This document shows, piece by piece, positions 5,591-13,211 of a DNA stretch of 41,945 nt. The stretch spans positions 1 through 41,945 of the IMG/VR virus record IMGVR_UViG_3300047320_000062. The stretch is one strand, 5' to 3'. The notes beneath the pieces are model-generated. The model worked only from the letters and a program-made list of their open reading frames with translations, had not been told where the DNA came from and searched no databases. The translations under genes were made by a program, and so were the position numbers. Origin of the DNA: a virus. Position 1 is the first letter of the stretch, and each line of letters begins with the position of its first letter.

Positions 5591-7324
5591 ATGACAACTG
5601 GGTTGGCAGGAGCTATCGACGTAGTCGCAGGGGCGGGCGCCGCACAGACGGCGGCGGTCTACGTCCGGCAGAGCCGTAAGAAGAATGACGGCTCTGAGGC
5701 ATCCCCCGCTGTTCAGCTTGAGGAGTCAGTCAAGAAGGCTAACGGCCTTGGGCTGCTCTGTCCGTCGACTTACCACTATCGGGACGTAGGCATTTCCGGC
5801 TATGACCCTAGGGCCGAGCGTCCCGACTTTGACCGCATGCTTAGGGATGCTCGTGCCGGTCGGTTCAGTCACGTAATCGTCTACTACATGAGCCGGTTCT
5901 CTCGGCAAAAGCCCCTTGAGGTCTTGGGGGTTGTCCGTGAGCTGTGGGCCTATGGGGTCACGATTACCTCAGTGACTGAGGGCACGTTCATCCCGGACGA
6001 TTTCGGCAGTCTGATTTCCCTTCTCGCTCGCCTTGAGGGCAACCACCAAGAGAGCAAGCTCAAGAGTCAGAACGTCCGGAAGACCAAGAAGAAAGCCCGT
6101 GACCTAGGCGGCTATGTGGGCGGTCCGGCCCCGTACGGGTTCATAGCGGAAAAGGTGCTCAAGGACGGCGTAGCCATTCACACGCTCAAGCCTCACCCGG
6201 TTGAGGGGCCGATCCTCGCTGACCTCGTCTCGCACATCCTTTCGAATATGGATGCTAAGCCGGATAAGCACGGGAAGCACCCGGCAAGCATCCTCAGCGC
6301 CGTTGAATGGATGAACGCGAACCCCAAGGCCATTCCCAAGCGTGCTGCGTCATGGAACGAGTCGTCAGTCACCCGCATCCTCATTGACCCGCGCATTGCC
6401 GGGTTCGGGGCCGACTACGTGTATTACAAGGCGGCTGACGAGGAGCTACGGCGTAAGACGCGTGAGTACGTCATTCAGCGCGACGAGGACGGCCGTGAGG
6501 TGGTCGCACACCCCGCGATCGTTGACCCTGCGGATTGGTACACCCTCAGGGGTTGGATGAAGTCCCGTAAGCGTGCCGGTCGTGCGTCTAACGGTGCCTC
6601 GCTGCTTGCCGGGTCGGGGCTGCTCGATTGTGAGTGCAGCAAGGGCATGACCCGGTTCGGTCCCAAGGGTGGGGCAGTCAACTACCGGTGCCCTCGTTCG
6701 CGCACGGATGACGTGGGCCGGACGCATGAGGGGGGCAACTCGATTGCGGCTCACCAGGTAGACGAGTGGCTTGCCCGGCGGGTCATGAACCGCATTCGCT
6801 CGGCAGACTTTGACGATGACCCTGAGACGTTCGTCCTCCTGCGTGAGGCGACGAGGCGGTATGCACAGCGCATAGAAGCCCCTCAGACGGCCGGTGAGCG
6901 TCAAGAGCTTGTCCAGGCCCGTGCGTCGGACGTTCGCGCGCTAGAGGACCTGTACGACCGCGAGGAAAACGGGGACTATGACGACCCGGTTGGCCGGAAG
7001 CGGTTCCGTGAGCGTAAGGACAAGATCAACGCTCGGATCAATGCGGCTGCTCTCCGCTTGGCGGAGCTTGATCAACTCGACATGCCCGCGCTCCCGTTGG
7101 ACTCTTGGCGGGGTGAGGCGGACGAGGATCCGATAGGGGAAGGCTCTTGGTGGCACGCTGCCACGCTGGACGAGCGGCGTGCGTTCCTGACGCTGTTCGT
7201 GGACAAGGTGACGGTCAAGAAGGCAGCGCACCGGGGAGGCAACTTCCTGGGGGTCGACTATGACGCCGATGCCCGTCTGTCGCTTGAGTGGGCTAAGCCC
7301 CCGACGGATGACGAGGACGAATGA
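5591..7324 (+). CDS. int: Large serine integrase, phiC31 type
   Basis: 577 residues. The N-terminal resolvase domain (about 20-165) carries the nucleophile Ser28 in VYVRQSRK and the typical ISGYDPRAERPDFDRML and YYMSRFSR motifs. A recombinase domain follows (YVGGPAPYGF, RILIDPRIAGFGADYVYYK), then a zinc-ribbon domain around residues 345-375 (DCECSKG ... YRCPR) with a helical insert, and the C-terminal WAKPPTDDEDE. That tail and VGRKRFRERKDKINARI match my memory of phiC31 Int, which is a little longer. It performs attP x attB recombination; reversal needs a directionality factor, for which the 32396 product is a good candidate. Confidence 0.95.
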   Translation: MTTGLAGAIDVVAGAGAAQTAAVYVRQSRKKNDGSEASPAVQLEESVKKANGLGLLCPSTYHYRDVGISGYDPRAERPDFDRMLRDARAGRFSHVIVYYMSRFSRQKPLEVLGVVRELWAYGVTITSVTEGTFIPDDFGSLISLLARLEGNHQESKLKSQNVRKTKKKARDLGGYVGGPAPYGFIAEKVLKDGVAIHTLKPHPVEGPILADLVSHILSNMDAKPDKHGKHPASILSAVEWMNANPKAIPKRAASWNESSVTRILIDPRIAGFGADYVYYKAADEELRRKTREYVIQRDEDGREVVAHPAIVDPADWYTLRGWMKSRKRAGRASNGASLLAGSGLLDCECSKGMTRFGPKGGAVNYRCPRSRTDDVGRTHEGGNSIAAHQVDEWLARRVMNRIRSADFDDDPETFVLLREATRRYAQRIEAPQTAGERQELVQARASDVRALEDLYDREENGDYDDPVGRKRFRERKDKINARINAAALRLAELDQLDMPALPLDSWRGEADEDPIGEGSWWHAATLDERRAFLTLFVDKVTVKKAAHRGGNFLGVDYDADARLSLEWAKPPTDDEDE

Positions 7325-7348
7325 CCCTGTGATGTGAGTCACATAGAT

Positions 7349-7385
7349 AGCCCCGTCTCGGGAGTGCCTGAGGCGGGGCTTTTCC
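7349..7385 (+). terminator. Intrinsic terminator after int
   Basis: AGCCCCG (7349-7355) pairs with CGGGGCT (7374-7380), with further partial pairing inside, followed by TTTTCC. Confidence 0.82.
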
Positions 7386-7457
7386 ACAGCCTGTGGATAA
7401 CTGTGAGTACAGCGGGAGAGATGAGGGGGCTCAATGTCCGATTAGCCCAAGTTCAAT

Positions 7458-7564
7458 GATGACGAATGATGAAATGACGTAGAGTTCAGATCACCTATAC
7501 ATAGTCTCTCTCTAAGCCCTTGTGGCGTTAACCGGGATCGTGACGTATTTCTGTCACTCGTCAT
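7458..7564 (+). promoter_or_regulatory. Duplicated 107-bp regulatory block, copy A (partner 31260-31366)
   Basis: This block and 31260-31366 align without a gap. Shared words include GATGACGAATGA, AGTTCAGATCACCTATACA, CTCTCTCT, TTGTG and a terminal CGTCAT. A TATACA (7496-7501) follows AATGAC at 17 nt, a possible promoter. It heads the tRNA operon; the partner heads the exonuclease/directionality-factor operon. No reading frame is conserved between the copies. Together with motif 7616-7635 it accounts for most of the gene-free stretch 7325-7764. Confidence 0.7.
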
Positions 7565-7615
7565 AGTGGCGGCTCGCGCTCCTCCCGCGCTGTGGAGAAT
7601 CCCGGGCGCCCCGGT

Positions 7616-7635
7616 AGGAAGTGCTTGCGCTCTAG
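7616..7635 (+). promoter_or_regulatory. AGGAAGTGCTTGCGCTCTAG motif, copy 1
   Basis: Exact consensus copy, 129 nt before the first tRNA. Five related copies precede protein operons, so this is probably a phage promoter element for the tRNA operon. TATATGTAG follows directly. Confidence 0.65.
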
Positions 7636-7764
7636 TATATGTAGAGCAGAAAGCGCGTTTCCCGCGCACACACATTCGCACTGGCGGTCTGAGGCCGTGC
7701 ATTCTGCTTAGCTCACGTGGTGTCTCCCCTCCCTCTCCCCAGGGTTGAGCACGCGTGAGCGTTT

Positions 7765-7837
7765 GCCGATCTAGCTCAGTTGGTAGAGCGCCGGAGTGAA
7801 ATCCCGGAGGTCCCTGGTTCGAGTCCAAGGGTCGGCA
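7765..7837 (+). tRNA. tRNA-Phe(GAA)
   Basis: Acceptor GCCGATC/GGTCGGC, D stem GCTC/GAGC, anticodon loop GTGAAAT with GAA at 7798-7800, T loop TTCGAGT, discriminator A. One A-C mismatch closes the anticodon stem (31:39). CCA is not encoded. Confidence 0.9.
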
Positions 7838-7841
7838 CTTC

Positions 7842-7914
7842 GGTTCGGTAGCTCAGTTGGTAGAGCAGGGGGCTCTTAATCCCCGTGTCGTTGGTTCAAG
7901 TCCAACCCGAATCA
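7842..7914 (+). tRNA. tRNA-Lys(CTT)
   Basis: Acceptor GGTTCGG/CCGAATC, D stem GCTC/GAGC, anticodon stem GGGGG/TCCCC, loop CTCTTAA with CTT at 7875-7877, T loop TTCAAGT, discriminator A. CCA is not encoded. It starts 4 nt after tRNA-Phe. Confidence 0.92.
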
Positions 7915-7978
7915 CGGAGCGTGAGAGGTAAGCGGGGCATGCACTCCTCGGCCGGTCGGTGTACCGGTTCTCACGCAA

Positions 7979-8053
7979 TGGCTAGTAACTCAACGGCAGA
8001 GTACCCGGTTGTTACCCGGGCGGTTGTTGGTTCGAATCCAGCCTAGCCAGCCA
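7979..8053 (+). tRNA. tRNA-Asn(GTT)
   Basis: Acceptor TGGCTAG/CTAGCCA, D stem ACTC/GAGT, anticodon stem CCCGG/CCGGG with loop TTGTTAC (GTT), T stem GTTGG/CCAGC with loop TTCGAAT, discriminator G and an encoded CCA (8051-8053). Confidence 0.92.
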
Positions 8054-8168
8054 GGTGCTGACAATAGACCTTGACCGGTCGACGATATGCACCCTGGGTG
8101 AAAACCGGCCCTAACCCCCTTGGCTAGTCACCTATGGGACGGGAAGCGAGTAGCCCTCAAGCCCTCAA

Positions 8169-8242
8169 GCCCGCTTAGGCAAATTGGTAAAGCCGCTTGA
8201 CTTAGGATCAAGTGCATGGGGGTTCGAATCCCTCAGCGGGTA
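8169..8242 (+). tRNA. tRNA with Leu(TAG) anticodon and short variable loop
   Basis: Acceptor GCCCGCT/AGCGGGT, D stem about GGC/GCC, anticodon stem CTTGA/TCAAG with loop CTTAGGA (TAG at 8203-8205), T stem GGGGG/CCCTC, discriminator A. The variable loop is only 5 nt (TGCAT), whereas leucine tRNAs normally carry a long variable arm. The A discriminator fits leucine identity. It would read CTA, a codon this phage uses readily. Confidence 0.8.
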
Positions 8243-8281
8243 CGGTCCTTACGTGCGTTCACTCGTGCGCTGGGACACATG

Positions 8282-8354
8282 CGGGACGTAGCTCAGTGGC
8301 AGAGCGGCAATTGGCCATTGCGTTTTAGCGTTGGTTCGAGTCCAACCGTTCCGC
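8282..8354 (+). tRNA. tRNA-like gene, anticodon uncertain (possibly GGC, Ala)
   Basis: Acceptor CGGGACG/CGTTCCG, D stem GCTC/GAGC and T arm GTTGG-TTCGAGT-CCAAC are regular. The anticodon arm is not: GCAA/TTGC leaves a 7-nt loop TTGGCCA (GGC), while a full 5-bp stem GCAAT/ATTGC leaves only 5 nt. The discriminator reads C. It may be a decayed or specialised tRNA. Confidence 0.6.
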
Positions 8355-8357
8355 CTT

Positions 8358-8433
8358 CTAGGTGTAGCTCAGTAGGCAGAGCGCGCGGTTTGGGACCGTG
8401 AGGCCGTAGGTTCGAAACCTGCCACTTAGACCA
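8358..8433 (+). tRNA. tRNA-Pro(TGG)
   Basis: Acceptor CTAGGTG/CACTTAG, D stem GCTC/GAGC, anticodon stem CGCGG/CCGTG with loop TTTGGGA (TGG at 8391-8393), T stem GTAGG/CCTGC, discriminator A and encoded CCA (8431-8433). The CCA runs into operator copy 6 at 8432. Confidence 0.92.
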
Positions 8434-8453
8434 CGTACTGAATTCAGTACCTG
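8432..8453. promoter_or_regulatory. Operator-like palindrome, copy 6
   Basis: Halves CACGTACTGAA / TTCAGTACCTG. It lies between the end of tRNA-Pro and the stop of the minus-strand endonuclease VII-like gene (8455), so transcription from both sides meets here. Confidence 0.78.
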
Positions 8454-8454
8454 C

Positions 8455-8853
8455 TTATGAGAGCAAGTCGAGTGCCTTGCTAAGGCGCTTAGGGTCGTGC
8501 TTGAAATGGCCCAAGGCTCGCGCACAGGGCTTGCAGATGACTCCGCGAATCTCGCCGGTCTCCTTGTCCTGGTAGACGCTGTTCGGGTCATCCTCGCTTC
8601 CCTCCTTGCCGCAGATGTCGCAAGGGGATGTGCGTAGCTCAACGTACTCGTCAAGGGTGAGCCCAAGGCTACGTGCCGATTCCTTGATCTTTGAGTCACG
8701 GTGGCTATGGGGCTTGCTTTGCATGCGGTTGCGCTGAGCGTCTGCCTTGCATTGCTTGCACTGTGAGCCGTAGCCGTCCGCACGGTTAGCGTCCTTGCCA
8801 AAGGCCGTTAGTGGCTTGTCCTCGTTGCACGCTGTACATACCTTAGTTTCCAT
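8455..8853 (-). CDS. Endonuclease VII family protein, probably catalytically inactive
   Basis: 132 residues. The N-terminal module CTACNEDKPLTAFGKDANRA with CKQCKAD is the zinc-binding lead seen in many actinophage recombination endonuclease VII proteins. The C-terminal CDICG...TGEIRGVICKPCARALGHFKHDP matches the endonuclease VII fold. The DHDH stretch that usually precedes the TG-x-RG motif is replaced by SVYQDKE, and the usual CN of the last CxxCN is CA, so the nuclease centre seems lost while the zinc fold is kept. It is one of two minus-strand genes and is flanked on both sides by operator palindromes (8432, 8874). ATG 8853 lies 6 nt after TAGCCT, suggesting a leaderless mRNA. It may work as a DNA-binding protein rather than a nuclease. 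Confidence 0.82.
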   Translation of the reverse strand: METKVCTACNEDKPLTAFGKDANRADGYGSQCKQCKADAQRNRMQSKPHSHRDSKIKESARSLGLTLDEYVELRTSPCDICGKEGSEDDPNSVYQDKETGEIRGVICKPCARALGHFKHDPKRLSKALDLLS

Positions 8854-8873
8854 AGCCTCAGGCTATCACCTAG

Positions 8874-8895
8874 CACGTACTGAATTCAGTAACTG
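8874..8895. promoter_or_regulatory. Operator-like palindrome, copy 7
   Basis: Halves CACGTACTGAA / TTCAGTAACTG. On the minus strand it overlaps the -35 position (17 nt from TAGCCT) of the promoter for the endonuclease VII-like gene. Confidence 0.78.
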
Positions 8896-9009
8896 CTATC
8901 CCGGGTGCGTGTATCCCACCCCCTTCTATTGAGCCCCCCTGTGTGTGCTCATAGCCCCCCTTCTCTCTATGCCCTACCCCCCTGCATTGCCTACCCCCCT
9001 GGATAGCCC
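8896..9009. other. C-rich region, candidate packaging (cos) site
   Basis: Five C-tracts on the plus strand (ACCCCCTT, GCCCCCCTG, GCCCCCCTT, ACCCCCCTG, ACCCCCCTG) at roughly 20-nt intervals, directly upstream of the HNH and terminase genes. In phages with an HNH gene next to terminase, the cohesive-end site is usually in this interval. The cut site cannot be located from the sequence. Confidence 0.4.
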
Positions 9010-9429
9010 ATGCCTAGTAAGCCTCGTACCCCATGCTCTGTACCTGGGTGCCCTGAGCTAACTACAGGTGGTAGGTGTGCTGAGCATAAGCGTGAGGCCA
9101 ATAAGGATCGCGCATCACGTGGTGGTGCTGTGTACACGACCAAGTGGCAGCGTGTACGTAAGGCGTACATCTATGCACATCCTTGGTGCTTGCTCTGTGC
9201 TCGTGCTGCGACAGTGGCTGACCATTACCCATTGAGTCGACGTGAGCTTGAGGCTAAGGGTGATCCGAACCCTGATAGTCCCAAGCACCTACGACCCTTG
9301 TGCACGTCGTGTCATAACAAGGAGACGGCTAAGCATCAACCTGGTGGTTGGGCTCATGAGCGAGGCGCACAGAGTGTGACGTTGAATGCTTACGGTCGGT
9401 TCGCAAACGACACGGATTTGTCACGCTGA
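9010..9429 (+). CDS. HNH endonuclease next to terminase
   Basis: 139 residues. It has an N-terminal zinc knuckle (CSVPGCPELTTGGRCAEH), a middle basic part (TTKWQRVRKAYIYAHPWCLLC), and the HNH core VADHYPLSRRELE...HLRPLCTSCHNKET with CxxC pairs. HNH proteins beside the terminase genes are known in other phages to help terminase cut at cos. The gene lies between the C-rich region and the small terminase gene, which fits that role. ATG 9010 is the only sensible start, and no strong ribosome site precedes it. Confidence 0.9.
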   Translation: MPSKPRTPCSVPGCPELTTGGRCAEHKREANKDRASRGGAVYTTKWQRVRKAYIYAHPWCLLCARAATVADHYPLSRRELEAKGDPNPDSPKHLRPLCTSCHNKETAKHQPGGWAHERGAQSVTLNAYGRFANDTDLSR

Positions 9430-9535
9430 GTACCCCCACCCTGGGGGGTGACCCCCTCCCCCCTCGTACGCCGAGCGGCAGGGAGGCAAAAACCTACGAT
9501 GGCTGATCAGACCGTTTCTGCGGAGGTGACTGAGC

Positions 9536-10021
9536 GTGGCCGTACCTGGCGCCAAGCCCAAGCCTCACCTAACGGCGGTCCGTGAGGGCACGTTCCGCGC
9601 TGACCGACAGTCGCCCGGTGCCTCGTTCGCTCCGTCGGCTCCTCGTGAGCCTGACTGGGAAGACGTGTTGCCCGGCAAGCTCAAGGGTCACAAGGACGTT
9701 CGCGCCAAGGCTGCTGCTGTGTGGTCAACGACCATTCCGGCGCTCGTCATGTCCGCTGGTCTGTCGGACCCTCAGCGTGAAACGGCCGTTGAGTATTGCA
9801 TTACCGCCGCCCGCATCTGGCAGGCAGAGCGTGAGCTTTCCCGTCAAGGTCTCGTTGTCGAGACTGAACGGGGCATGGTCAAAAACCCGTGGATCACCAT
9901 TGTCAATCAGTACCGGTCTCACTTCCGGTCGCTAACGGGTGAGCTTGGTCTTTCCCCTTCCTCAGCGGCAAGGATCACGCCGCCTGAGTCTGGGGGAGAG
10001 GATGACGACGTTTTCGACTGA
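9536..10021 (+). CDS. terS: Terminase small subunit, P27 family
   Basis: 161 residues from GTG 9536, with GGAGG 9 nt upstream. The pattern GAKPKPHLTAVREG near the N-terminus, then PDWEDVLPGKLKGHKDVRAKAAAVWSTTIPAL and the helical body ETAVEYCITAARIWQAERELSRQGLVVETERGMVKNPWITIVNQY is typical of P27-type small terminases, which recognise the packaging site and recruit the large subunit. It overlaps terL by 20 nt. Confidence 0.9.
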   Translation: MAVPGAKPKPHLTAVREGTFRADRQSPGASFAPSAPREPDWEDVLPGKLKGHKDVRAKAAAVWSTTIPALVMSAGLSDPQRETAVEYCITAARIWQAERELSRQGLVVETERGMVKNPWITIVNQYRSHFRSLTGELGLSPSSAARITPPESGGEDDDVFD

Positions 10022-11714
10022 CGAGTTTGACCCTGATTCTCTGCCGGTTCCGTACGAGGCTCTGATTGAGCTTGGGATGACGGACGAGGAGATCAGGGAT
10101 GCTTGGGAGCGTCGGCCCCTCGTCAACGCTATGCAGGCGCATGCGCGCGAGGGTGCTTACTTCTCGGTTGAGCATGCGGCCCGTGCGCTTAAGGCTATTG
10201 AGTCGTTCAAGCACACCAAGGGCCGTTGGGGCAACTCACCGCTCAAGCTTCAGACTTGGCAAAAGGTGTGGGTTGTCTTCCCCATCTTCGGTTGGCTTTG
10301 GTATGACCCTGAGGTTGAACGGGACGTACGCGTTATCCGTTCGGTCTGGATTGAGGTTCCGCGTAAGGCGGGTAAGTCAACTCTCTCCTCGGGCATCGGC
10401 CTAGCTCTGCTCCTCGCTGACCGTGAGGTTGGTGCTGAGGTCTATGCGGCCGCAGGTTCGCTTGAGCAGGCTCGCCGTGTGTACGAGGACGCTAAGCGTA
10501 TGGCGGAGACTTCCAAGGCCGTACGCGGCCGTGTGGAGATCCTGAGGAACGTTCTTCGGGTGCCTCGTACCGGCGGTGTCTTCCGCGCGCTCTCTAAGAT
10601 CGCTGAGACTGCCCACGGCTTGAACGTGTCCGGCGCGATCATTGATGAGGTTCACGTTCACAAGTCACGTGACCTCGTTGACGCTATCGAGACTGGAACC
10701 GGTGCCCGTGATCAGCCCCTAATCGTGTTCATCACGACGGCTGACGAGGGCGAAGAGGGTTCGATCTACGACGAGAAGCACACGTATACGCGTCGTGTCG
10801 CTGAGGGTGTCGTTACCGACCCTGGTCACTACGGCGTGATTTGGGCTGCTCCTGAGGATGCGGACCCGTTCGCTGAGGAGACTTGGCGACGCGCTAACCC
10901 GGGGCTTGGTGTTTCCCCCTCGTTGTCGTATCTGCGACGTGAGGCCGAGAAGGCTAAGTCAACCCCCTCGTACTTCCCGACGTTCTGTCGACTGTCTCTC
11001 AATCGCCGTATGCGCTCGTCTATCCGGTGGCTCCCTATGCCGCTGTGGGATGCGAATGCCGGAACGGTGGACGAGAAGAAGTTCCGCTATCGCCGTGCAT
11101 GGGGTGGCGTCGACCTTTCGGCCGTGTCTGACCTTTCCGCTTGGGTGCTCGCTGTTGAGTCTCGCCAACCGGGGGTTGAGCTTGAGCTTGTCTCGCGCTT
11201 CTGGCTACCCGAGGAGCGTGTTGACGAGCTTGAGGCTCAGGTTCAGATGCCGTTGCGTCAATGGGCTCGTGAGGGTTGGCTAACGCTGACTGAGGGCGAC
11301 GCTATCGACTACGGCACGATTGAAAAGCAGATCATTGCTGACTGTCGCCGGTTGAACGTGCAGCGTGTGAGCTATGACCGCATGTTTGCCGGTCAGCTTG
11401 TGCAGCGCGTTGACCAGAAGACCAAGGGTGTTGATGTCGTCCCGGTCGCGCAGACCTACTTGGGTATGTCCCCGGGCTCTAAGGAGCTTGAGCGGCTGCT
11501 ACGCGAGGGACGCGTCAAGCATGGTGGCAATCCCATCTTGCGTTGGAACGCTGCTTGCGTAGAGATCTACGCCGACGGTAACGACAACATCCGTCCGCGT
11601 AAGCCGGACCGTCATCAGTCCAAGGCTCGTATTGATGGTATCGCTGCGGCTGTCATGGCCCTTGACGGTTATGTCCGTCGGCCCCTCAAGAAGTCCCGCG
11701 CTGCTAGCGCGTAG
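10002..11714 (+). CDS. terL: Terminase large subunit
   Basis: 570 residues from ATG 10002, preceded by GGGGGAGAGG; the open frame extends to 9939 but deep in terS and without a ribosome site. The ATPase half has Walker A PRKAGKST and Walker B SGAIIDEVH, with the coupling ITTADEG motif. The nuclease half begins at WGGVDLSAVSDLSAW (first acidic residue) and ends with SKARIDGIAAAVMALDG, as in phage packaging motors. It translocates DNA into the prohead and cuts it. Operator copy 8 follows the stop. Confidence 0.94.
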   Translation: MTTFSTDEFDPDSLPVPYEALIELGMTDEEIRDAWERRPLVNAMQAHAREGAYFSVEHAARALKAIESFKHTKGRWGNSPLKLQTWQKVWVVFPIFGWLWYDPEVERDVRVIRSVWIEVPRKAGKSTLSSGIGLALLLADREVGAEVYAAAGSLEQARRVYEDAKRMAETSKAVRGRVEILRNVLRVPRTGGVFRALSKIAETAHGLNVSGAIIDEVHVHKSRDLVDAIETGTGARDQPLIVFITTADEGEEGSIYDEKHTYTRRVAEGVVTDPGHYGVIWAAPEDADPFAEETWRRANPGLGVSPSLSYLRREAEKAKSTPSYFPTFCRLSLNRRMRSSIRWLPMPLWDANAGTVDEKKFRYRRAWGGVDLSAVSDLSAWVLAVESRQPGVELELVSRFWLPEERVDELEAQVQMPLRQWAREGWLTLTEGDAIDYGTIEKQIIADCRRLNVQRVSYDRMFAGQLVQRVDQKTKGVDVVPVAQTYLGMSPGSKELERLLREGRVKHGGNPILRWNAACVEIYADGNDNIRPRKPDRHQSKARIDGIAAAVMALDGYVRRPLKKSRAASA

Positions 11715-11715
11715 G

Positions 11716-11737
11716 CAACTACTGAATTCAGCAACTG
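11716..11737. promoter_or_regulatory. Operator-like palindrome, copy 8
   Basis: Halves CAACTACTGAA / TTCAGCAACTG, 1 nt after the terL stop and 26 nt before the portal start. No -10/-35 pair was seen, so this is a stoperator-like position. Confidence 0.72.
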
Positions 11738-11762
11738 ACCACCTAGGGAAGGGGGTTGACGC

Positions 11763-13211
11763 ATGGCTGAGACCCCCGCTCAGGTGCTAGTCAGGCTGTA
11801 CGCCAAGCTCAAGAAGCGTGGCGCTAACGCCAGGAAGTACGGCGCCTACTACAACGGAGAGCACAACCTCAAGTTTGCGTCTCCGGAGTTTTCGAATATC
11901 GCCGGTGACCTGTTCGACGGGTTCGCGGACAACTGGACGCAGGTAATTGTTGACTCGACGCTTGAGCGGCTAATGCCTATGGCGTTCCGTCTTGATGACG
12001 GGTCGCTTGACTCGGATGCGTGGGACTCTTGGCGCCGCAATGAGTGCGATGTTGAGATCAGTCTTGCGCTGCTTGAGGCTCTGATTTCGGGTCGCTCGTA
12101 CGCGCTCGTGTGGCGTCCGGACGGGCCTGAGACTGAGATCACGTTCTACGACGCGACGAGTGCAATCGTCGAGTACGTCCCGGGTAAGCGCCGTGTGCGC
12201 CGGTACGGGATGCTGATTTGGACGGACGATGCGCGTGAGTACGCGACGCTGTTCACTCCTGATCAGGTGTTCCGATTCTCTCGGCCTATCGGCTACGCCG
12301 GTGCGGACGACTATGAGAACAACATGGGTGTCTTTGGTTCGGGCACTTGGGTGCTTGAGACTGAGTTGCCTAACCCGCTCAAGGTTGTTCCGCTCGTCGC
12401 TTTCGAGAACCGTGCTCGCCTACAGGGTAAGCCGGTTTCTGAGGTTGCCAACGTTGCTCCGCTACAGGACACCGTTAATACTCTCTGGGCTCATCTGCTG
12501 ACCAACTCTGACGCTCTCGCGGTTCCCGCGCGTGTGGTTACCGGCATGGACCGGCCTACGCGTGAGATCACGGACGACGAGGGTGAGGTTGTCGGGGAGG
12601 AAGACCTACCGCTTGAGCCGTACCGGTCTAACCGGCTGCTCTGGCTTGAGTCTGAGTCTGCGGGTATCGCTGAGTTCTCGGCTGCTGACCTCACGAACTA
12701 CACGAACGTGATCGGGACGGCCGTTCAGCACATCGCTGCGCAGACGCGTACGCCTCCGCATTACCTGCTTGGTCAGGTGGTCAACATCAGTGCGGACGCG
12801 CTAGCGGCTGCTGAGTCGGGTCTTGTGGCCAAGGTGACTGAGCGGCAACGGTTCTTCGGTGCCTCGCTGCGTGAGCTTATGCGGCTGGACGCGCTTGCCA
12901 AGGGTGATGCGGCTCGTGCTGACTCTCTGGCCCTTGGGTCGGTTGTGTGGCGTGATCCGCAGTTCCGTTCTGACGCGCAGTACGCCGACGCGCTTACCAA
13001 GCTCAAGGCAATCAACGTTCCGGATGAGGCGCTGTGGGAGCGAATCCCGGGTGTGACTCCGGACGAGATTGAGCGTTGGAAGACGATGCGTGATGACCAG
13101 GCTGCCGCGATTGTCGGGGGCAACATTGCGGGTCTGTTTGGCCCTAAGCCGGACGATGCTCCGGCCGAGCAGCCGACCGACAACGCGGGTGGGGCACCGG
13201 AGGGGGTCTAA
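11763..13211 (+). CDS. Portal protein, SPP1 Gp6-like
   Basis: 482 residues from ATG 11763. The N-terminus (YAKLKKRGANARKYGAYYNGEHNL) followed by FDGFADNWTQVIVDSTLERLMPMAF and the middle ISGRSYALVWRPDG is typical of the SPP1 Gp6-like portal family in actinophages, and the length fits. As a 12-subunit ring it forms the DNA channel at one capsid vertex and binds terminase. The stop TAA is directly followed by the ATG of the next gene. Confidence 0.92.
   Translation: MAETPAQVLVRLYAKLKKRGANARKYGAYYNGEHNLKFASPEFSNIAGDLFDGFADNWTQVIVDSTLERLMPMAFRLDDGSLDSDAWDSWRRNECDVEISLALLEALISGRSYALVWRPDGPETEITFYDATSAIVEYVPGKRRVRRYGMLIWTDDAREYATLFTPDQVFRFSRPIGYAGADDYENNMGVFGSGTWVLETELPNPLKVVPLVAFENRARLQGKPVSEVANVAPLQDTVNTLWAHLLTNSDALAVPARVVTGMDRPTREITDDEGEVVGEEDLPLEPYRSNRLLWLESESAGIAEFSAADLTNYTNVIGTAVQHIAAQTRTPPHYLLGQVVNISADALAAAESGLVAKVTERQRFFGASLRELMRLDALAKGDAARADSLALGSVVWRDPQFRSDAQYADALTKLKAINVPDEALWERIPGVTPDEIERWKTMRDDQAAAIVGGNIAGLFGPKPDDAPAEQPTDNAGGAPEGV

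Noticed and set aside
7442-7828. 128-codon minus-strand frame before the tRNAs
   Set aside because: It covers the duplicated regulatory block and tRNA-Phe; the duplicate at 31260 does not keep the frame.
9499-9585. 28-codon frame (MADQTVSAEVTERG...) overlapping the small terminase start
   Set aside because: Weakly spaced ribosome site and overlap with a clear gene; left out unless ribosome profiling supports it.
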